From contig NW_024464918.1 of assembly GCF_017591425.1 (NCBI RefSeq), positions 8,430,001-8,494,000 of the forward strand: a stretch of 64,000 nt of DNA, given 5' to 3'. Source of the DNA: Ochotona curzoniae. Lineage: Eukaryota; Chordata; Mammalia; Lagomorpha; Ochotonidae. This document shows, piece by piece, positions 23,213-34,770 of this stretch (position 1 is the first letter of the stretch; each line of letters begins with the position of its first letter). Position numbers and translations under genes: made by a program. The notes beneath the pieces were generated by a model, which saw only the letters and a program-made list of their open reading frames with translations, searched no databases and was not told the origin of the DNA.

Positions 23213-23839
23213 TCTAAATGGTCAAAATTCACAAATATTTATTGACACCTTGCTTTTAAACAAGGAAACTATTACAAAGGATGCACTGAAGAAACAAAAT
23301 GACATAGAAGAGGTAAAAGATATAACTTTGGTGTACAAAAGGATAAAGAACTACTGTAAACTTAGAGGAAGTAATAAATAAAGGTCATAGGGGATCTTAG
23401 AAAGTGGTGGCATCCTCAGAATCACCACCCAGAAAAGTGCTATAACCCATACTGTTTATGTTACTATTATTAATGTTATTTTAAGCACAAAATTCCCTTT
23501 TTATAACAATATTAAAAGGACTTGCACTGAGAAATCTTATTTTAGAAAATACAGAAGTAATTCCTACTCTGTGTTATCAGGTAATACAAGTCATCTATTC
23601 AGATCGGTTTGAATTCACTTCAAACATTAAGAAGAAATAAATGCTGTAATCTAATTTTTATAGGAATACCAGATCATAAAGAGAGAAACAAGTAATTGAT
23701 AAAAATCATTTTGAATTCTTCATGAATACCAGTGGCTATGTTGGTACTAGGTACCATACATAATGGCTAACAGCAAAGCTACCAGAAACTGGCAATGATG
23801 AAGCAGTTCTAAACAAGCATGATTGCTCTTAGCTCATTT

Positions 23840-23990
23840 AGAAAATCCATGGCAGATGTAGTTAATTTCAACACTCAGTTTTTGAAGGAGCTGTGGCTAG
23901 GGAAGGTCAGTAGTTTTCCTAAGGTCATATGTTTTAAAAAGCTTATTCAGAGCACTCAAGTGATGTATTTGACACTAACATGTATCTAAA
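23840..23990 (-). repeat. Possible MIR fragment, antisense
   Basis: 'GGTCAGTAGTTTTCCTAAGG' and 'TCCTAAGGTCATATG' fit the antisense MIR core, but the flanks do not align well. Confidence 0.35.
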
Positions 23991-24894
23991 TATTTAACAA
24001 AATTTGTTGTAATTTGTCATCAGCTTTGTTTTCCACATATGGTGAGATTCTTCTGAAAGAAAGGTCTTATTTTTAGATGCCAAAAAAAAAAAAAACAGAT
24101 TGCTTATATCAGGCAAAATTTTTGATTGAAAGTAAATTACGACCATCGTTTGCCTGCTCACTTTGACTTCTACTGTACATTTCTGCTAGAGTGAGAACAT
24201 GAAAGCTGTGTCAGTCATAGGTGTACTTAAAAACATCAATCCAAAATCAAAAAGAGGGTTTGAAAAAGATTCTACAGTGGTAACACAAACTAGCCACAAA
24301 TGTCTACTTTTTATTCAACTGCTTTTCAAAACTTTGAAAGCTGCTTGTTAGCTGCGTTCTTTTATATAAAATTTCAACTTGTTTGTTACTTTTAAGTAAC
24401 ATGATAGAGCTGAATGCTTTCCTTCACTGAATTGTCAGTAGAAAAAAAAGTAGTGTTATTTCAAGTAACATGAGTCAAAAAAATATCAAACTAATTATAC
24501 ATTATGACATCTACTATGAGACAGTATCATTTATTCTCTTTGCACCATGCCACTATTTTAGTAGGCAAAGGAAACACATAGACAATATAGTTACAAAACT
24601 GGAATAATGTTCTATTTTTGACTTACGAACATAACATTTTCCATTTCATAATTTTGTCTTTTCTTTCTTATGTGATAGAGAGGTTTGGTTTGAGATAGTC
24701 TTCTGTATGTGTTTTTTTTATATAAAAATGGAGAAATCATAAAAGCATTACACTGGGTAGGGAACATACCACTAATTTCCATGACATTCTAACACTACAC
24801 TGGGTTTGTATTACATTTGAATTTAATAAATGACGAAACCCAGATGGTTCAGTTCCTGCTTGGAGAAACGTCTGTCCATCATAGAGCACAGAAA

Positions 24895-24952
24895 ACAAAC
24901 AAACAAACAAACCTCTAATTTTTGTGGGTTTTTGTTGTTGTTGTTTTGTTCT
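24895..24952 (+). repeat. Simple repeats (CAAA)n and (GTT)n
   Basis: Four CAAA units near 24,895-24,911 are followed by four GTT units near 24,930-24,948. No SINE body is attached. Confidence 0.8.
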
Positions 24953-25849
24953 GTTTTTCATCTCTGAATTAAAAAGCAGAGATTTCCTACATTCATACCA
25001 CCAAAAAAGGTTCCTCTTCAATTTATAACCCATTATTATTCTACACTTGTGTTAAGATCCCTCAAGCTAAAATCCTAAAGTATCATTATTCACCCCAGTG
25101 TATTCATCCTTGCTTTCTTGTTTTTCCCTCCTTTGTTATGAAATTCATCTTCCCAGTTTCATTCTTATTGTCTTGCACTTTTTCATGCACTGATCATGGC
25201 ATTCCTTTCTCACAGTTTTCCATCACAAGTTTGTAAAGCCACACTGCCTAATACATGGCATGCGTTGGAAAGAGGAAAACATATCTACCAATCCAGCCAT
25301 GACACAACTAGTTCCTGGCAAGGGCAGGCCATTCAAGCCTTCCTGGTTGTGCAACGACAACTTGTTCCCAACTTTTTTGCATCTTTTAGATCTCCCTGAA
25401 TCAAATGGGTTCATGATACCCATTCACAAATACCAGCATCATCTTATCAATGTTAACTCCCTAAATAAATGTTACTCAGTTCTATAGAGCATCATGATTT
25501 GTGCACCAGGAACCCTCACATTTCTGTGTCACAGTCTTGCCGAGGCTTAGTGCCAGTACCCTAGGTTCTGACCATCTCATCCACTTCTTTTTTTCCCAGT
25601 GTAAGACATAGTCACTGTGTCTGACTCTCACTAATTTCAGGTAGTCTCAGTAATACTTCTGCATCAATTCAGTTCTCTAACAGCGCTACAAAGAGTCAAT
25701 TCCCTCTGTAGAAACACTGTGGATGGTTTCTAATGTCCTCACTGCAGCTGTGCTCACACAGGGCTGCAGCAGAGTAGGGTGACTGTCAGATATTCATTCT
25801 CTACTGATGGGGGAGAAACACTGTTTATTGGGGACATGAGGCACAAAAT

Positions 25850-26110
25850 GCTTTTTGAAAAAACAGACAATATTTTTCTCTTTGTAAGGCAAAATGAAAC
25901 AGAGCGAATGAGAGTCAGAAAAAGATCTCCCATCTGCTGGTTCATCCCACTTCTCAAATGATAGCAACAGCCAGAGCTGGGCTGAACAGAAAGCAGAAAC
26001 CTGGAAACCCATCAGGGACATACACAAAGGTGGTGGGGGCCCTAACACTGGAGCCATCACTTGGTGCCACCCGGGAATATCAACAGAAACTGGCCTGGAA
26101 GAGTAATCCA
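25850..26110 (-). repeat. Old CSINE, antisense, diverged
   Basis: 'AAAAAGATCTCCCATCTGCT', 'GCAACAGCCAGAGCTGGGCT' and 'GGAGCCATCACTTGGTGCCA' occur in the antisense order of the old CSINE branch. The reversed body then gives 'ACTGGCCTGGAAGAG'. The head is missing or unclear. Confidence 0.65.
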
Positions 26111-27959
26111 CATATGAGAATATTCAGAGAATATTCAGAGATTATTGCATGTTTTTAAAATATATTTGATATAAAAATTTTGTGCTATCAGTAAATATAT
26201 ATAACTGTGTTTTAATGTTTCTCCATTTAGAACACAGGATAAGATTTTTCTATGTATCCTACGTTTGCATGACAGCCAATATTATCTGTAGACCTCAAAT
26301 TTACTTTTTAAATATACAGCATCAACATTTCCATTGTTTTTCCTCCTACTTCCTGGAAAATAAATACTGGTAGATGGATGTTTCACTTGTTGAATTGTTC
26401 TTACAATGTTATGCTAAAAATGCCACCTGGCTAGTATGTTTGAATTAAGTTTTAAGATATGCAAAGTACTCTTTTGTCTTCTGCCATTGATAATTCATAC
26501 AGAAACCAAATGCCAAATTACTTACTCTTATTTTCTTTGTAGAAATAAGACTCCAAATGATGAAGAATTATCTCAAAGCTCTGGACTAAATGGTGGAACC
26601 TGGTACTACGCCTGCATGTGACAAATTTCTACTTTACCTTGCTTTGTTATTGAAAAATTTGACTCTTACATAAAAAGTATAAATTTCATAATGCTCAATG
26701 ATGTTAAAAATTTCCAAATGAACCAAGTCTAAAAACATTAAAACACTTAATATGTGATACACTTAAAAAAAAAAAACTGCATTTAAGAGAAGGTTTATCA
26801 GAGATCGCACTCTAATAAACCAAATGGGAGGGATAATTACCTGCAGGGATGTTTTATTATTAAAAGTTATAATGAGGAGTACGATGAGAGTAGATTAAAC
26901 TATTAGGAAACTTGCCACAAGTGACTTAGTAATTTGAAAGATCATTTGTCCTTTTCAATCAGGATTTCGGTTCATTTGTCTGGGTGATTTTTTAAAATAC
27001 TCTAAAATCTTCTTCTTTTCTGATTGCTAAATAGATAAATTTGTCATCTTTTCCATAGGGAAAATAAAGGTGCATTACACATGTAGCCATTGGATTAGAA
27101 CATTCTCACAAGGTAGATTTGTATAAAGTTAAAGATACTCAATTCTTTTTGTTTCAGAGGTACGTTCTCATGCTCTAAATTTATTTAAGTTTCTTCTAAT
27201 CTTCTTAAATGTGTGATAGCATCATTGAAAGTTGCTGTTAAATCTTGATCAAAAAGTTGAAGTTAGAAAAAAGTATAATTTTGACCTTCTGGTCAGGACA
27301 TAGAGTTTATATTTTCAGGTATGTGCACACATAATAATTAGGATGTGTTCACTTCGCACATGTTAATTAGTTTCCCACTGCTCCCAGTTGGGAGCACCTA
27401 CATTGCTAAAAGGTACAAAACTTACGTTTCTCTCACTTCTTGTATGGACACTGACAGCCAATGATAACAGCAGCAGTTCCATGGGCCATCCTAGCATGAT
27501 CGTTATCAGCATTGCTTGCTCAGGTGGCAGGTTTTTACAGTTTTACAAAACCACTCTCTGCATTCTTTCCCTGTGAGTCAATTTCAAGGAAGCAAATGTG
27601 ATGACTGGCTTACAATACTGAGATTGTGGTATAGGGAAAACCCAAGGAAAGAGGCCACATTCTAAACAAACAACACAGGAACAAGAATCACAGGGCACTG
27701 ATTAGACTAAAGAGACACTCCACACTCTTGAACGGTCTTTGGAATTCTTGGGTTGTAAGAGCAAGAAGCACTGTCCTTTCAGATTCTTTCACTTGCAAGA
27801 ACACATCATCCTCCAACAAAACACACAAAGTTCTACGTTAAAGGAAAGCAAGTCACCTGTATTTCTGGCAGAAAGACACCATGCTATAAACTTGGAGAAA
27901 TTAATCAACATGTTGAATCAGCAGCTCCACAGCTAACAATTTATCGAAGGAAAATGTTC
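26111..27959. other. Unassigned DNA
   Basis: AT-rich, with no recognised repeat or gene. 'GAGAATATTCA' is repeated back to back near 26,117-26,142. Confidence 0.5.
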
Positions 27960-28260
27960 AGAAGAGAGTAAAACATTCTTACGATGGTAAGTCCAACATT
28001 ACTTACATGTTCAAATACTGGAAACAATCTAAACTACCAACAATGTGAAAATCATGAAACCACAGTAAAATTAAACACAAAGTGAGGCAGCATTAAAACA
28101 AAAGTTACGTAACACTACAGCATGGCACAGTATTTAGGACAATTTAAATAGTGATTCATTTGAGCTAAAGTACGCTAAGTGTACTAAATTGTACATGATG
28201 TTCCTGACAATTCTAATGCACAAAACAAGACGCACACACGAAATACTACGCACATGGACA
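27960..28260 (+). mobile_element. Possible decayed L1 3' part
   Basis: 'TGTTCAAATACTGGAAACAA', 'ACTACCAACAATGTGAAAAT' and 'AGTGAGGCAGCATTAAAACA' follow the order of the L1ME ORF2 end ('...aaatactggaaacaac... ccaacaatagg... atgaggcagc'). No frame survives. Confidence 0.4.
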
Positions 28261-28436
28261 CACACCCCTCAAATAACAAGGTAACTTAGTAATTCAAGAA
28301 TGGGTCATTTGTATTTATGATTATTTCTCTTTGTCCTAAAAAGATCATAATAGCTATATATACGTAGTTACACACAGTATATACATAACAGTGATGAATA
28401 AGAGACCTGACAATTTGTTGTTAATGGCCTTGAAGC

Positions 28437-28610
28437 ATGAGTATAACAACCCAGTTTAAAAAAATGAAGTCCCTATCATTCTTGGAAGGATTCCTAAATA
28501 AACATGTAAGTCATTTCAATTTGTTATTAACCAATGGGAATGCAAATTTTACAATCATCAAGAAGACAAGTTTGTTTAACTTTCTTATGGCAGGGGTTCA
28601 CACAGCATTG
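28437..28610 (+). mobile_element. Possible L1 ORF2 C-terminal fragment
   Basis: 'CAACCCAGTTTAAAAAAATG' near 28,447, 'CCTAAATAAACATGTAAGTC' near 28,493 and 'AACCAATGGGAATGCAAATT' near 28,529 match the L1 stretch that reads 'caacccaatt.aaaaatggg... gggaaatgcaaat'. This part lies 5' of the 27,960-28,260 part in a normal L1. The order here is therefore inverted, which implies rearrangement or two separate pieces. Confidence 0.45.
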
Positions 28611-28722
28611 CTGCACTGAATCTCTAATCCTGGCAGAAGCAGGTAAAAAAAGCATATATGTGCTTACCACACAGTTTCACACCTCAACCTACCTTCACAA
28701 CCTTTTAGAATACAACGCATGT

Positions 28723-29050
28723 TGGCCTGGAGTGATGTCCTAATGGCTAAATTCTCATCTTCTAAGTGCTAAGAGCCCCTATGGGCTCCAGTTCGCGTTC
28801 TGGCTGTTCTACCTCACATCCAGCTCCCTGCTAGCAGTCTGGGAAAGGATGATCCAAACCTTTGGGACCCTACATCGACATGGGAGACCTAGAAGAAGCT
28901 CCTGGCACCTTGCTCCTGGCTTTGGATCAGCTCAGCTCCTGTCCTTGTGGCCATTTGGTGAGTAAACCAGTGGATGGAGATCTTTGTCTCTGTCTCTCTT
29001 TCTCTATAAATCTGGTCTGCCTTTCCAATACAGAAAAGAAAAAGATTTTT
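28723..29050 (+). repeat. CSINE, full length
   Basis: 'GGCCTGGAGTGATGTCCTAA' opens it. 'TGGGAAAGGATGATCCAAAC', 'CTTTGGGACCCTACATCGAC' and 'ATGGGAGACCTAGAAGAAGC' follow, then a TCTCT-rich tail and 'CTGCCTTTCCAATACAGAAA'. An internal piece before the 'gatgatcc' block is shortened. Confidence 0.9.
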
Positions 29051-29190
29051 TCTTTTTCTTTTATTTATTTTATTCTTTATTTTATGACAGCTTAATAGGC
29101 ATTAAAAAAGAATATAACTCATATCTCACTGAGTCTTTATCCTAAGGGTGTGGCCCACATTAGTTTTTTTGCATATGCAAATTTCATGCA

Positions 29191-29513
29191 CTTAAAAAAA
29201 TCTATTCTAGTTGAAAAGCAGATTTTACAGAGAGACTGGGAGAAAAAGAGAGACTTTGCATTTACTGTTTCACTTCCCAAGTGGCCACAACAACCAGAGC
29301 TAATCTAATCCTAACCTGGGAGACAGGAGCCTCTTTTGGGTCTCCCATTTGGGTTCCAGGGTCCAAACACATGGGCCACCGTCTTCTGCTTTTCCAGGCC
29401 ACATCTAGAGAGCTGTATTGGAACTAGAGTAGCCAGGATATGCATGGTGCTCATGTGGAGTGCCAGTGACACAGGACACAGGATTAGCCTGCGATGCCAT
29501 ATACCCAGCCACA
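29191..29513 (-). repeat. CSINE, antisense
   Basis: 'TCACTTCCCAAGTGGCCACA', 'GAGACAGGAGCCTCTTTTGG' and 'GTCTCCCATTTGGGTTCCAG' are in antisense order, and 'GCTTTTCCAGGCCACATCTA' and 'GGATTAGCCTGCGATGCCAT' complete it through the head. It is moderately diverged. Confidence 0.85.
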
Positions 29514-29677
29514 GTTTACAGTATTCTAAAAAAATATTTATTTGACAATTGATTGTATATTTATTTGTACTCCCTCTCTTAATTCCAGGATATTATTACA
29601 AACTTTCCTTATTTAAAAAAAATCTGTTCAAATCCCTAACTACTGCATACTAATGTTGGCAGACAAAATGTTAGTAG

Positions 29678-29992
29678 AGGATCCAGCACAATGGCTCAAT
29701 TGGCTGATCCTCCCCTTGCAGGCATTGGGGTCCCATAGAGGAACTGGTTCATTCCGTGCTGCTCCACTTCTCATTGAGCTCCAGGAGGGAAATGAGGGAT
29801 AGCACATGACCTCAGGGTTCCTGTGCTGATGTGGAGGATCCAGAGGAAGCTCCTGGCTCCTGGCTTTGAATCAGCTCAGTTCCAGCCTTTGCAGCCATTT
29901 TTAGAGTGAGCCACTACTTATAATAGCTTTCTCCCTGTCTCTGCTTCTCTCCAAAAATTGGTCATTTGAATAAAAATAACTACATCTTAACA
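29678..29992 (+). repeat. CSINE, full length
   Basis: 'GAGGATCCAGCACAATGGCT', 'CTGCTCCACTTCTCATTGAG', 'CCAGAGGAAGCTCCTGGCTC' and 'TTTGAATCAGCTCAGTTCCA' are present, then a tail 'TTGAATAAAAATAACTACAT'. It is moderately diverged. Confidence 0.87.
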
Positions 29993-30714
29993 AAAAGAGA
30001 TTAAAAACTGAGAATATCATGTAAGCAGAAAAGTCGTATTTCTGAACTAGATCACTTATTATGAGAATTATTTGAACATACGCAGTACAAACAATAGTTT
30101 AAATATTTCCACATTTTATTCATTTCTGAACACCTGACAGGAAAATGGGGTTGTTGTGAATGGCTACATGATTAAGACTAGCCGGTCAGTTATAAGATCA
30201 AATGATCCCTGGTTGAACATTTAGTGTCTTATCCTATGTACTCGAGAACACAACTTGCACATGGTGTGAATGTGTGTCCATGTAGTGTGCAATCTCAGGC
30301 TTGCTTTTTCCTTTGACATTCAGAAAATGTAGCACAGAATCAGAAAACAAATTTTTGATGTTTTATGGTGGGGTTATTCAGGATAACACAGGCTACTGTG
30401 ATCTAAATAGTATTCATCCCTTGCATTGTTTATTTCAGATTTCTAATTATATATACCTTTGCCCTCAACAAGGACAGATGGCCCATCTCAATACTATTAA
30501 ACACGTTAGTTTTCAAGAGTGTTTATACATGAAAGAACTTTAAAAGTACATGGAAGAATAGAAAAGAAGGAAATGCACATTTTTCACTGGCTTTTTAAAA
30601 CCATGTCAAAGATAGTTTTCATTAAAGGACATCAAGGTGATATTGAAAAGAAACTGTACAACTGAGAAAAGTAAACATGGATCACACCATCCAAAAAGTT
30701 TTCACTAATTTTTT
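29993..30714. other. Unassigned spacer
   Basis: No recognised repeat. The longest frame (80 codons, 30,301-30,543) has no domain. Confidence 0.5.
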
Positions 30715-30954
30715 TTGTAGCGTTTCATTTATTTTTCTTGGTAATGCAGAGCTATAGAAAAGGAAAGAGAGAGAGATCTTTGATCTTCTGGTTTACTCCC
30801 CAAATGGCTGCAATAGTGGCACAAACTTATCCTTCCTCTGTTACGCTCCAAGACCATACGCAAAAAAATTGGAGTGGAAGTGAAACACCCAGGTTTTGAA
30901 CCTGTGCTCCTGTGCACGTGTAAACTCAGCCTGCTATGCCACCATGCTGTCCTG
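30715..30954 (-). repeat. CSINE, antisense, diverged
   Basis: 'AGAGATCTTTGATCTTCTGG', 'TTTACTCCCCAAATGGCTGC', 'GGAGTGGAAGTGAAACACCC' and 'AGGTTTTGAACCTGTGCTCC' are in antisense order. The centre has lost about 80 bases compared with the family length. Confidence 0.75.
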
Positions 30955-31071
30955 TTTTTGCTAATTTTAAGTAAATGCAATTCCAGGGATCGCTTTATAC
31001 ACAAACATAATTACTAAGATAAACAAATGAAAACAATACAAACCCCAAATATTTTTCAAAACAGTATCACA

Positions 31072-31320
31072 GGGGCCAGCGTTGTGCCATTGTGGGTAAA
31101 GCTGCTGCTTGCAATGATGGCATGCCATATTGATGCCAGTTGGTGCCACAGCTGCCCCATTTCCAATCCAGCTCCCTGATCACAGCCTAGAAAAATCAGT
31201 AGAAGATGACCAAATATTTGGACCCTGACGTCTCCATCAAAGAGCCAGATGAAGCTCCTAGTTCCCGCGCTCTCGCTTGCTCTCTCTCTCTGACTTGCAA
31301 GAAAATAAGAAAATCATTTA
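31072..31320 (+). repeat. CSINE, shortened
   Basis: It opens 'GGGGCCAGCGTTGTGCCATT' and continues 'GCTGCTGCTTGCAATGATGG', 'CCCCATTTCCAATCCAGCTC' and 'GATGAAGCTCCTAGTTCCCG'. It then jumps to a CTCTCTCT tail, so the part between the 'agctcctgg' block and the tail is deleted. Confidence 0.82.
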
Positions 31321-32814
31321 CAAGAGACATATCCTGGAAAGTATCATATTCAAATTTACTTGAACATAAACATGAGAAAGTGAAATTGGAATAAAAATTG
31401 AAAATTGAAAAAACTGCTGAAATTTAGGGAAAAAAATCATTAGAGATTTTAGTTGCTTTGTGATATCCCAATTATATTTGATGATATTAATTACCGTGAG
31501 ATACATCTAAATTAACCCCTAATGCAGCCTAGATGAGGAGGCTGAGATGCCAGATGTGGCCATGGCGGATGATTTGGGCAAGAGGTCATAAAAACAGGAG
31601 GATGTAGACCAACAGCCTACTGATGTATATTGACCACAATTCTCCAATCTCATATTAATTACACTTTTTATAAAAGAAAATCAAGCTTACGAAATTTGAC
31701 TCTGCTTAAAACCACCTGGACATCCTACAGGAGAATATCTTTTGTACAAACATTTTGTAAACAGAGAGAAACGTAAAGTCAACACTGAGGCACAGAAAAA
31801 GCCCATTAGTACTTGGTGTGACAAGGCTGCAAGCTGTGTCACTGGTGGCCGAAGTTCTCCAAGCATCAGCGATGGAGTGCTCACACTCCAAACCCAATTA
31901 TCCTGCCTTCTGTTCCGCTGGCTGACCAATGGACGGATGATAGAGCAAAGGTAACAAAATTAAACAAAACAGGAACTCCGTACAAAGGCCCTGCTCTCTG
32001 CCTTTGTGAGGAGGTGTATTCTCACCACGATAAAAGGTTTTAACTAAGCGAAGCATTTTATATTACCGCTAAAATACATTTTAAAGTGCTAACCTTGAGA
32101 AGAATAACCCTGATTAATTATAGTTCCCAATAATTAATTCACTCTTTTAAAATTTTTATCCAATTATAATTCTTCATCCTTGCTAGTTTCCACTGGTAAT
32201 CACTCATGTTCTGCAGGAATAAAATACTCAGAAATGGACCCAATTCAGCAACCTGAATATAGCAGCACTAATTATAAAAGCAAACTCTATGGAATGTCAA
32301 AAATAATTTGACAGATTTTTTTCCTGTGACAACTTAAGGAATTAATAGCTTCAACTCAAATGTATTCCTTTTAAAATTTGCAAAGATACAATAATTTCTG
32401 CGTATGTCTCTCAGGAGTTACAAGGAGGTCAACTATTTAAATATGTCAGGCTTCTTTTTTCCTGTAATTCCATAAATAATAAACATTTTAAGAAATCCTA
32501 TCAACTCACACACATAAAAGCAGAACAAAAAAAGTATGAGCAAAAGGGAAGAAAAAAGAATCTTCATTCCTTGAGGACAGTCAAAGCTTATGTGAAAACT
32601 TACAGGTACATTTATGGTCATACTTTCCCTTCAATATTCTTACTGGTTAATAAGAACAGAGCCATGGAGAAAGATCATGGAAAAACAACCCATACCAACA
32701 TATCTGAAAAGACCAATGGGGTGGCAAAGACAAGGAAGGTTTTGAGAAAAAGCATTACTTTCTCTACAAGGAAAGATAGGAATTCAAGCTGAACAAGCCA
32801 TCACTAAAGTGACA
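31321..32814. other. Repeat-free DNA with a TAAT-rich segment
   Basis: No repeat family recognised. The part 32,040-32,420 carries several TAATTA/AATTAAT-type motifs (32,113-32,118; 32,131-32,138 area; 32,163 area; 32,271 area). Such clusters occur in conserved non-coding enhancers bound by homeodomain proteins, but they also occur by chance in AT-rich DNA. No coding frame is supported. Confidence 0.4.
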
Positions 32815-33068
32815 GGAGCTGGCTTTCAGCACAGCGGTCCAGGTGCTGCTTGAGACACCCTTAGCAAGTGTTGCAGTACCTGTTTCTGATCCTGGCTAGC
32901 AGTGCCTTGGAGGCAGCAGGCGATGGGTCAAGCACTTGAGTTTGTGACAACAAAAATGGGAGACCTGGGTAAGAGTTATGAGATCTCGGTATAAGTCTGA
33001 TTCAAACCAGGATGTTACAGATATTTGGGGAAGCAATCGCCAGATGGAAGATGTCCTCTTGTCTCTTA
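32815..33068 (+). repeat. Old CSINE, diverged
   Basis: 'GGAGCTGGCTTTCAGCACAG', 'TTGGAGGCAGCAGGCGATGG', 'GTCAAGCACTTGAGTTTGTG' and 'AAATGGGAGACCTGGGTAAG' fit the old CSINE branch. The 'GGGAAGCAATCGCCAGATGG' block follows. The A-rich tail is not clear. Confidence 0.72.
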
Positions 33069-34094
33069 TTTTTATCAGCTGGCAGATTTTCTTCCTTACC
33101 TTTTCTTAAATCCTTAGTCATTAATCCTTTGAAAAAAAAAATAGCATCTGGGTTTCCAGAAGTACAAAACAGAAGAGATGACTCATTGCCTTTTCACTAC
33201 AGAAAAATTGTGGATGAAGTTATTCCCAGGGAGCTAGTGTGATGTCTCACTTTGATGACTGAAATGGGTTCCCTCGGAAAATCTAGAGAGAAGAAGGAAT
33301 AAACAGGAAGCCCAGGCATGTGTTTCTGGGTAGGCCCCTCCACTTACTAGATAGCATGTAGCAAGCAGGGAAGTCTGTACTCCTAGCAGGGCATCCCCCC
33401 TGGAACTCACCCTAAGTTAGAAACATCCACAACCCCTCTTCCATCTAGGGCTATCAAGGAGGCAAGAAGGGTGTTTATGTAGCAAAACAAACAATTAATA
33501 TTTAAGTATACCCCTTCTCAAATTAGATCAAAGATATCAATACTTTTACATGGAAGTTAATTTACAGTTAGGAAATACACAAATATATAGCAACTACATA
33601 TAGATTTTTAAATCTTTAAGTGGTAATACATATCATGATATTATAATATCCTAAAGAGAGCACACCATGTAATCACATACATTTTCTTATAATGGAAGTA
33701 TTACGATTTGGCTAATATTATTATAAAACCGTAAGGACTCGTTTCCTGCTGCCTGCTCTTAGACACTGTTGAATTGTACAGCTCTCTCCTACAACATGCT
33801 TTCCCTTTGTAACTTCTACACAGCTCTGGAACTATTCACTAAGATTATGGCTAAAATACTGACTTCCTGTGTGTCCTCTTAGAAGGCTCTTCTACATATA
33901 GAACTGTTCTTACTCACCCTTTAACTCCAACTAGTTTTCATTCAAGTTTTTGGAATTATAAACCAGTGATAGAATTCTTTACCTTACAGTAAACCAAACA
34001 CATGTGATGATCAAACTGAATACACCAGTGGTAATGAAAGTATTTAAGCAGTCCGAATATGAGCATTTTATCCTGAACTCAATCACTCTGTGGG
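33069..34094. other. Unassigned DNA
   Basis: No recognised feature. Confidence 0.5.
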
Positions 34095-34280
34095 GAGGCA
34101 GTATCACACAATAATGGTTAGACTGGCATGGTCTCCAAAGCCAACATTTACATGGGGGTAATTTAAGTCACAAACAGAAACTATCACAATAGAAAGAACT
34201 ATTGGCTGAATTACCAGCAGAAACCAGTCTTCAGGGAAAACATACGCTAAGTACCTAACACAGTATTGATGGACACAGGA
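34095..34280 (+). repeat. MIR SINE, diverged
   Basis: 'GGCAGTATCACACAATAATG' and 'GGTTAGACTGGCATGG' fit the MIR 5' part. 'GGTAATTTAAGTCACAAAC' and 'GCTAAGTACCTAACACAGTA' fit later parts in the right order. Confidence 0.5.
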
Positions 34281-34574
34281 TGAGCCACCACGCAGCAGGC
34301 ACCAAATCCATTTCACTAATTCCCCCAGTCAGAAGAAAAGGCACTAACCCAGAATGGAGCCAATCAACAGAGCCAAGGTGCACCATACAATTGTACACAT
34401 GGACAAATCCATAAATCCATTGTAACTGAGGTAGCCTCTTTATTCAGAAAAGAAAGGTTTCAAAGCATTCATTCTCTACTAAACAACTGAAGTGATTATA
34501 CTAAACCTAATTACCTAGATTAACATAATTAAATGAAATTATTTAAAATTTAGTTACTGGTAAAATAAAATAAT

Positions 34575-34770
34575 AAATATTAGATACTAAATAGATGCCC
34601 AGCATGAAGCAGGCTTCATGCTAATTACATGAATACACAGCTTAATTTAATTATCTATGCATTGCTACGTTAGGTATAACTGTCTCTATTTAATAAAAGA
34701 AAAGAAAGCTCAAAGAATTCAAGGCTATGCGCAGCTTCCTACAGACCGCAATTCTGGAGAAAACCTCGAG
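34575..34770 (-). repeat. MIR SINE, antisense, diverged
   Basis: 'TAGATGCCCAGCATGAAGCA', 'TTAGGTATAACTGTCTCTAT' and 'AGAAAGCTCAAAGAATTCAA' follow the antisense MIR order, with the 'AAGGCTATGCGCAGC' core end. Divergence is high. Confidence 0.55.

Larger units (their letters stand above)
21264..25849. other. Mostly unassigned 4.6-kb interval
   Basis: It holds possible MIR scraps near 22,400-22,515 and 23,840-23,990, a mixed (TG/CA) run and small CAAA/GTT repeats, listed separately. A GGCGCGCC octamer lies at 21,286-21,293. Otherwise I recognise nothing. Open frames are under 100 codons and unremarkable. Confidence 0.5.
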
